Of a stretch of 64,000 bases of DNA, positions 61,261 through 64,000 are shown in pieces. The stretch's first letter is position 1. The number at the start of each line of letters is the position of its first letter. Made by a program: the position numbers and the translations under genes. The notes below the pieces were generated by a model. That model searched no databases and was not told where the DNA came from. It saw only the letters and a program-made list of their open reading frames with translations. Source of the stretch: an uncultured Granulosicoccaceae bacterium (GTDB lineage Bacteria > Pseudomonadota > Gammaproteobacteria > Granulosicoccales > Granulosicoccaceae); contig CALAJN010000009.1 in assembly GCA_937922675.1 (NCBI GenBank), forward strand, positions 235,687-299,686, written 5' to 3'.

Positions 61261-62031
61261 CTAGAACATGATTGCCGTGAGCACGAAATCGAGTCCGAGC
61301 ACAGCGAGAGAGGAATAAACAACGGTGCGCGTGGTAGCGGCGCTGACACCTTCGGAGGTAGGTATGCAATCGGTACCCTCGAAAATCGCGATCCAGCTAA
61401 CCACAAAGCCGAAGACGCAGGCCTTGATCAAACCCTGCACAACATCATCCAGAAAGGCTACCGAGCTCTGCATATTTGACCAGTAGGCGCCGGCGTCGAC
61501 GCCAAGTACCTCGACGCCGACCAGATACCCACCGACAACGCCCACTGCGCTGAACATGGCGGCCAACATGGGCAGAGCCAGAAATCCAGCAAAAAAGCGT
61601 GGCGCGTAGACACGCTTGAACGGATCCACGGCCATCATCTCAAGACCCGACAGCTGCTCTGTTGCTTTCATCAAGCCGATTTCTGCGGTCATGGCAGATC
61701 CAGCACGGCCGGCAAACAGCAGGCCTGTGACTACCGGCCCGAGTTCACGCACCAAGGTCAGAGCGACAGCTTGACCCAACGCAGCCTCGGCACCAAAACC
61801 CTCGAGCAGGTAATACCCCTGAAGCGCCAGCACCATACCAACGAACAGTCCTGATACCAGCACGATTGACAGGGTCATTACGCCAACAGCGTGAAGCTGA
61901 CGCACCAGCAACCCAAAGCGTGGAATCAACGACCCTATCGCACCTAGGGTTCGCGCCAGAAACAGATGAGCGCGACCCAGGCGCTCGAGAACATCGAGCC
62001 AGAATCGGCCGAAGCGCGCAACAAAATCCAT
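61261..62031 (-). CDS. mlaE: MlaE, permease of the Mla ABC transporter
   Basis: MlaE is the inner-membrane permease (YrbE family) of the phospholipid transporter. The 256-residue protein has about five to six hydrophobic segments and the family stretch FVGMVLALQGYYLLEGFGAEAALGQAVAL, LVRELGPVVTGLLFAGRAGSAMTAEIG and PRFFAGFLALPMLA. Its ATG overlaps the mlaF stop (TGATG). Confidence 0.96.
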   Translation of the reverse strand: MDFVARFGRFWLDVLERLGRAHLFLARTLGAIGSLIPRFGLLVRQLHAVGVMTLSIVLVSGLFVGMVLALQGYYLLEGFGAEAALGQAVALTLVRELGPVVTGLLFAGRAGSAMTAEIGLMKATEQLSGLEMMAVDPFKRVYAPRFFAGFLALPMLAAMFSAVGVVGGYLVGVEVLGVDAGAYWSNMQSSVAFLDDVVQGLIKACVFGFVVSWIAIFEGTDCIPTSEGVSAATTRTVVYSSLAVLGLDFVLTAIMF

Positions 62032-62867
62032 CAGCGGCGATCCCCGGAGAGCAGTTCTTCAGCATAGTCGGGAGCGCTCAGTTGAAACGGCACAGGCCCA
62101 TCCGGACTGCCGCTCAAGAACTGGCGCGTCCACGCTGATTCACTGTTTTTGAGTTCGTCGGGCGTGCCGGTCTCGACCACCACACCTTCAGAGATGATCA
62201 CGACGTAATCGGATATCGACAAAGCTTCAGCCAGGTCATGCGACACCATAAGCGAGGTCAGCCCCAGCGCCTGATTAACGGTTCGGATCAGGGTCAACAG
62301 CACACCCATGGAAATCGGGTCCTGTCCGGTAAAAGGCTCGTCGTACATGATCATCATCGGGTCAAACACGAGCGCACGAGCCAAGGCCGCGCGGCGTGCC
62401 ATCCCGCCCGAGAGCTCAGCCGGGTAGAGATCACGTGCACCACGGAGCCCAACAGCATGCAGTCTCATCAACACCAGATGAGAGATCAGTGACTCGGGCA
62501 GAGATGTGTGCTCACGCAACGGGAAAGCCACATTCTCGAACACGCTCAGATCGGTCAACAACGCGCCGGACTGAAACAGCATGCCCATGCGCTTGCGCAA
62601 TGCATACAGGTCACGACGGCTCAGTCGCGCAACGTCTTGCCCATCAACAGAGACCGTCCCTCTCAGTGGCTTCAACTGGCCGCCAATCATCTTGAGCAAG
62701 GTAGTCTTGCCGGTACCGGAGGGCCCGAGAATGGTGGTCACCTGCCCGCGCGGCACATCGAAGTCGAGACCACGAAATATTGGCTTCGAGCCACGCGTGA
62801 AATGCAGATCGCGCACACACACGAGTGGATCATCCACCACGTTTGTCTTGTCCGACATCGAATTCAT
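62031..62867 (-). CDS. mlaF: MlaF, ATPase of the Mla ABC transporter
   Basis: MlaF powers phospholipid movement by MlaFEDB. From ATG 62867 the product is 278 residues with Walker A GPSGTGKTTLLKMIGGQL, the ABC signature as LSGGMARRAALARAL (LSGGM in place of LSGGQ, as in this family), Walker B PMMIMYDEPFTGQDP and the switch His in LMVSHDLAEAL. The track start 62960 adds 31 residues with no ribosome binding site; the start chosen has GAAGAG seven bases upstream. Confidence 0.95.
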   Translation of the reverse strand: MNSMSDKTNVVDDPLVCVRDLHFTRGSKPIFRGLDFDVPRGQVTTILGPSGTGKTTLLKMIGGQLKPLRGTVSVDGQDVARLSRRDLYALRKRMGMLFQSGALLTDLSVFENVAFPLREHTSLPESLISHLVLMRLHAVGLRGARDLYPAELSGGMARRAALARALVFDPMMIMYDEPFTGQDPISMGVLLTLIRTVNQALGLTSLMVSHDLAEALSISDYVVIISEGVVVETGTPDELKNSESAWTRQFLSGSPDGPVPFQLSAPDYAEELLSGDRR

Positions 62868-63075
62868 GAAAAGACTCTTCGCACCATCCGTACCAGCCAG
62901 TGTCTCAATAGCGTCCACATAACCCCAAGACCAGCGGCGCCAAAACCCGGTTACGCGCACCTTGCGCCACCCGTACCACGAACGGTACTCGATAACACTT
63001 GCGACTGCCTACTCTCACTCACATATGCCCGCGCAAGGCCTGCGACGAAAAATTGTCACCTCCATGGCGCTCCCG

Positions 63076-63102
63076 TGGACACGGCGGTAGATCGACTACA
63101 CT
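63076..63102 (+). promoter_or_regulatory. Putative sigma-70 promoter of mlaA
   Basis: TGGACA (63076-63081) and TACACT (63097-63102) resemble -35 and -10 hexamers, but the 15-base spacer is short. Transcription would start about 25 bases before the mlaA ATG. Confidence 0.35.
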
Positions 63103-63132
63103 TTGCGCGCCCTGCCGAACACGACCTGACAC

Positions 63133-64000
63133 ATGAAGCGACTGACGTCAGCACTACTTTGCCTGCTGCTCACAACTGCTTGTGCGACCAACACCCCTAC
63201 AGGTCCTGTACACGACCCCTACGAAGGCTTCAATCGCGGCGTCTATCGATTCAACGATGCCATTGATCGGACCGTGCTCGTACCGGTCGCCAGAGGCTAT
63301 CGCTATGTCACGCCGGATTTTCTTGAGCTCGGTATCGGCAATTTTTTCTCCAATATTGGTGATGTCACAGTAGCGGCCAATGGCCTGCTCCAAGGAAAGT
63401 TCAAGCAGGCCGCCTCGGACACCGCACGCGTGTTTGTCAACACAACCGCAGGTATCGGGGGCTTCTTCGATGCGGGAACACGCATGGGGCTGGAGAAACA
63501 CAACGAGAGCTTTGGGCAGACCCTGGGCTACTGGGGGGTCGGCGAAGGTCCGTTTCTGATGCTCCCCTTGTTGGGACCAAACAATACGCGCAGCGCGACC
63601 GGGCTCATACCGGACCGCACGGTGTTGTCTGCCAAGTGGTGGCTTCTTGATGACGGCCCGACAAATCTTGGACTGACCGTGGCAGAGATCATATCGATCA
63701 GAGCGCGTTTGCTCTCGGCCGGCAATCTGCTCAACAGCGCGGCACTTGACCCGTATTTGCTGTTACGTGATTTCTGGGTCCAGCAACACCGACGTCTGAC
63801 GGTTGATGGCAAAGTGCCCGTCGCTATCGGCACGCCAGACAGCTCAGACGGCTTCTACGGCGACGATGAGCTCGATGAGCTCGATGAGCTCGATGAGCTC
63901 GATGAACTCGATGAACTCGATGAACTCGATGAACTCGATGAACTCGATGAACTCGATGAACTCGATGAACTCGATGAACTCGATGAACTCGATGAACTCG
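63133..64000 (+). CDS. mlaA: MlaA (VacJ), outer-membrane lipoprotein of the Mla system (partial, runs off right edge)
   Basis: MlaA removes misplaced phospholipids from the outer leaflet of the outer membrane and passes them to MlaC. The frame from ATG 63133 is open to the window end (289 codons) and so is absent from the track. It has a lipoprotein signal with lipobox LLTTACAT (Cys near 17), then DPYEGFNRGVYRFNDAIDR and FFSNIGDVTVAANGLLQGKFKQAA, family motifs. The MlaA domain ends near residue 235, after which comes an acidic tail of repeating Asp-Glu-Leu that continues past the edge. It is divergent from mlaFEDCB, so all six Mla genes lie together. Confidence 0.95.
   Translation, partial: MKRLTSALLCLLLTTACATNTPTGPVHDPYEGFNRGVYRFNDAIDRTVLVPVARGYRYVTPDFLELGIGNFFSNIGDVTVAANGLLQGKFKQAASDTARVFVNTTAGIGGFFDAGTRMGLEKHNESFGQTLGYWGVGEGPFLMLPLLGPNNTRSATGLIPDRTVLSAKWWLLDDGPTNLGLTVAEIISIRARLLSAGNLLNSAALDPYLLLRDFWVQQHRRLTVDGKVPVAIGTPDSSDGFYGDDELDELDELDELDELDELDELDELDELDELDELDELDELDELDEL
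63865..64000 (+). repeat. 9-bp tandem repeat encoding (Asp-Glu-Leu)n in mlaA
   Basis: Four copies of GATGAGCTC are followed by eleven copies of GATGAACTC and one further base at the window edge, so at least 15 perfect or near-perfect units. Every unit keeps the mlaA frame. The switch from GAG to GAA after the fourth copy suggests that the second block expanded as a unit. Confidence 0.97.

Overview
The window is a chromosomal stretch of a GC-rich Gram-negative bacterium, most likely a gammaproteobacterium. The evidence is an outer-membrane gene set (lpxC, bamD, a complete Mla lipid-transport locus), meso-DAP type peptidoglycan synthesis (DNPRTED motif in MurE), a type IV pilus locus under PilS/PilR, and a gene order close to that known from Pseudomonas (clpB-pgeF-rluD-bamD-pilSR; pilABCD-coaE; mutT-argJ-secA-M23-dciA-lpxC-ftsZ...mraZ-rnpB-rsmI-lpoA-yraN; sspBA-petCBA; degS/algW; hisG-murA-mla). 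The genus cannot be fixed from the sequence alone. No prophage, IS element, CRISPR array, tRNA or rRNA was seen.

Layout. 1-8.3 kb: the first 13 codons of gltX (minus strand), a PP2C phosphatase, a zinc-ribbon membrane protein, ClpB, a DUF222/HNH endonuclease behind a very good LexA (SOS) box, PgeF and RluD. 8.3-18.5 kb (plus strand): bamD, pilS-pilR, two tandem type IV pilins (the first behind a sigma-54 promoter), pilB, pilC, pilD and coaE. 18.6-45.5 kb: about 27 kb almost wholly on the minus strand. Read in transcription order it is rsmI, rnpB, then the division and cell-wall cluster mraZ-rsmH-ftsL-ftsI-murE-murF-mraY-murD-ftsW-murG-murC-ddl-ftsQ-ftsA-ftsZ, then lpxC, then an M23 peptidase, secA, argJ and mutT; only dciA points the other way. 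45.5-48 kb: lpoA and yraN (plus). 48-52 kb: petABC-sspAB (minus). 52-56 kb: a DegS/AlgW protease convergent with an ADAM-like metalloprotease and a HAMP protein. 56.4-64 kb: mlaFEDCB, murA, hisG and aroG (minus), with mlaA starting divergently and running off the right edge.

How the genes work together. The core is envelope construction: lipid II synthesis (MurA, MurC-F, MraY, MurG, Ddl), septal assembly (FtsZ, A, Q, L, I, W), a PBP1A activator (LpoA), lipid A synthesis (LpxC), outer-membrane protein assembly (BamD), protein export (SecA), phospholipid retrieval (MlaA-F) and envelope stress sensing (DegS). Twelve consecutive junctions from mraZ to ftsQ overlap, so this chain is probably translationally coupled and controlled by MraZ at four 10-bp-spaced boxes upstream.

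Most notable: the LexA box before the HNH gene; a (Asp-Glu-Leu)n tail from a 9-bp tandem repeat in MlaA; an M12B-like protease with a GlyGly-CTERM-like tail; the MraZ box array; two divergent gene pairs whose start codons share one CATG; and aroG sitting where hisD/hisC usually follow hisG. No clearly new multi-gene system was found. The DUF222/HNH gene and the HAMP/metalloprotease pair are the least explained parts.
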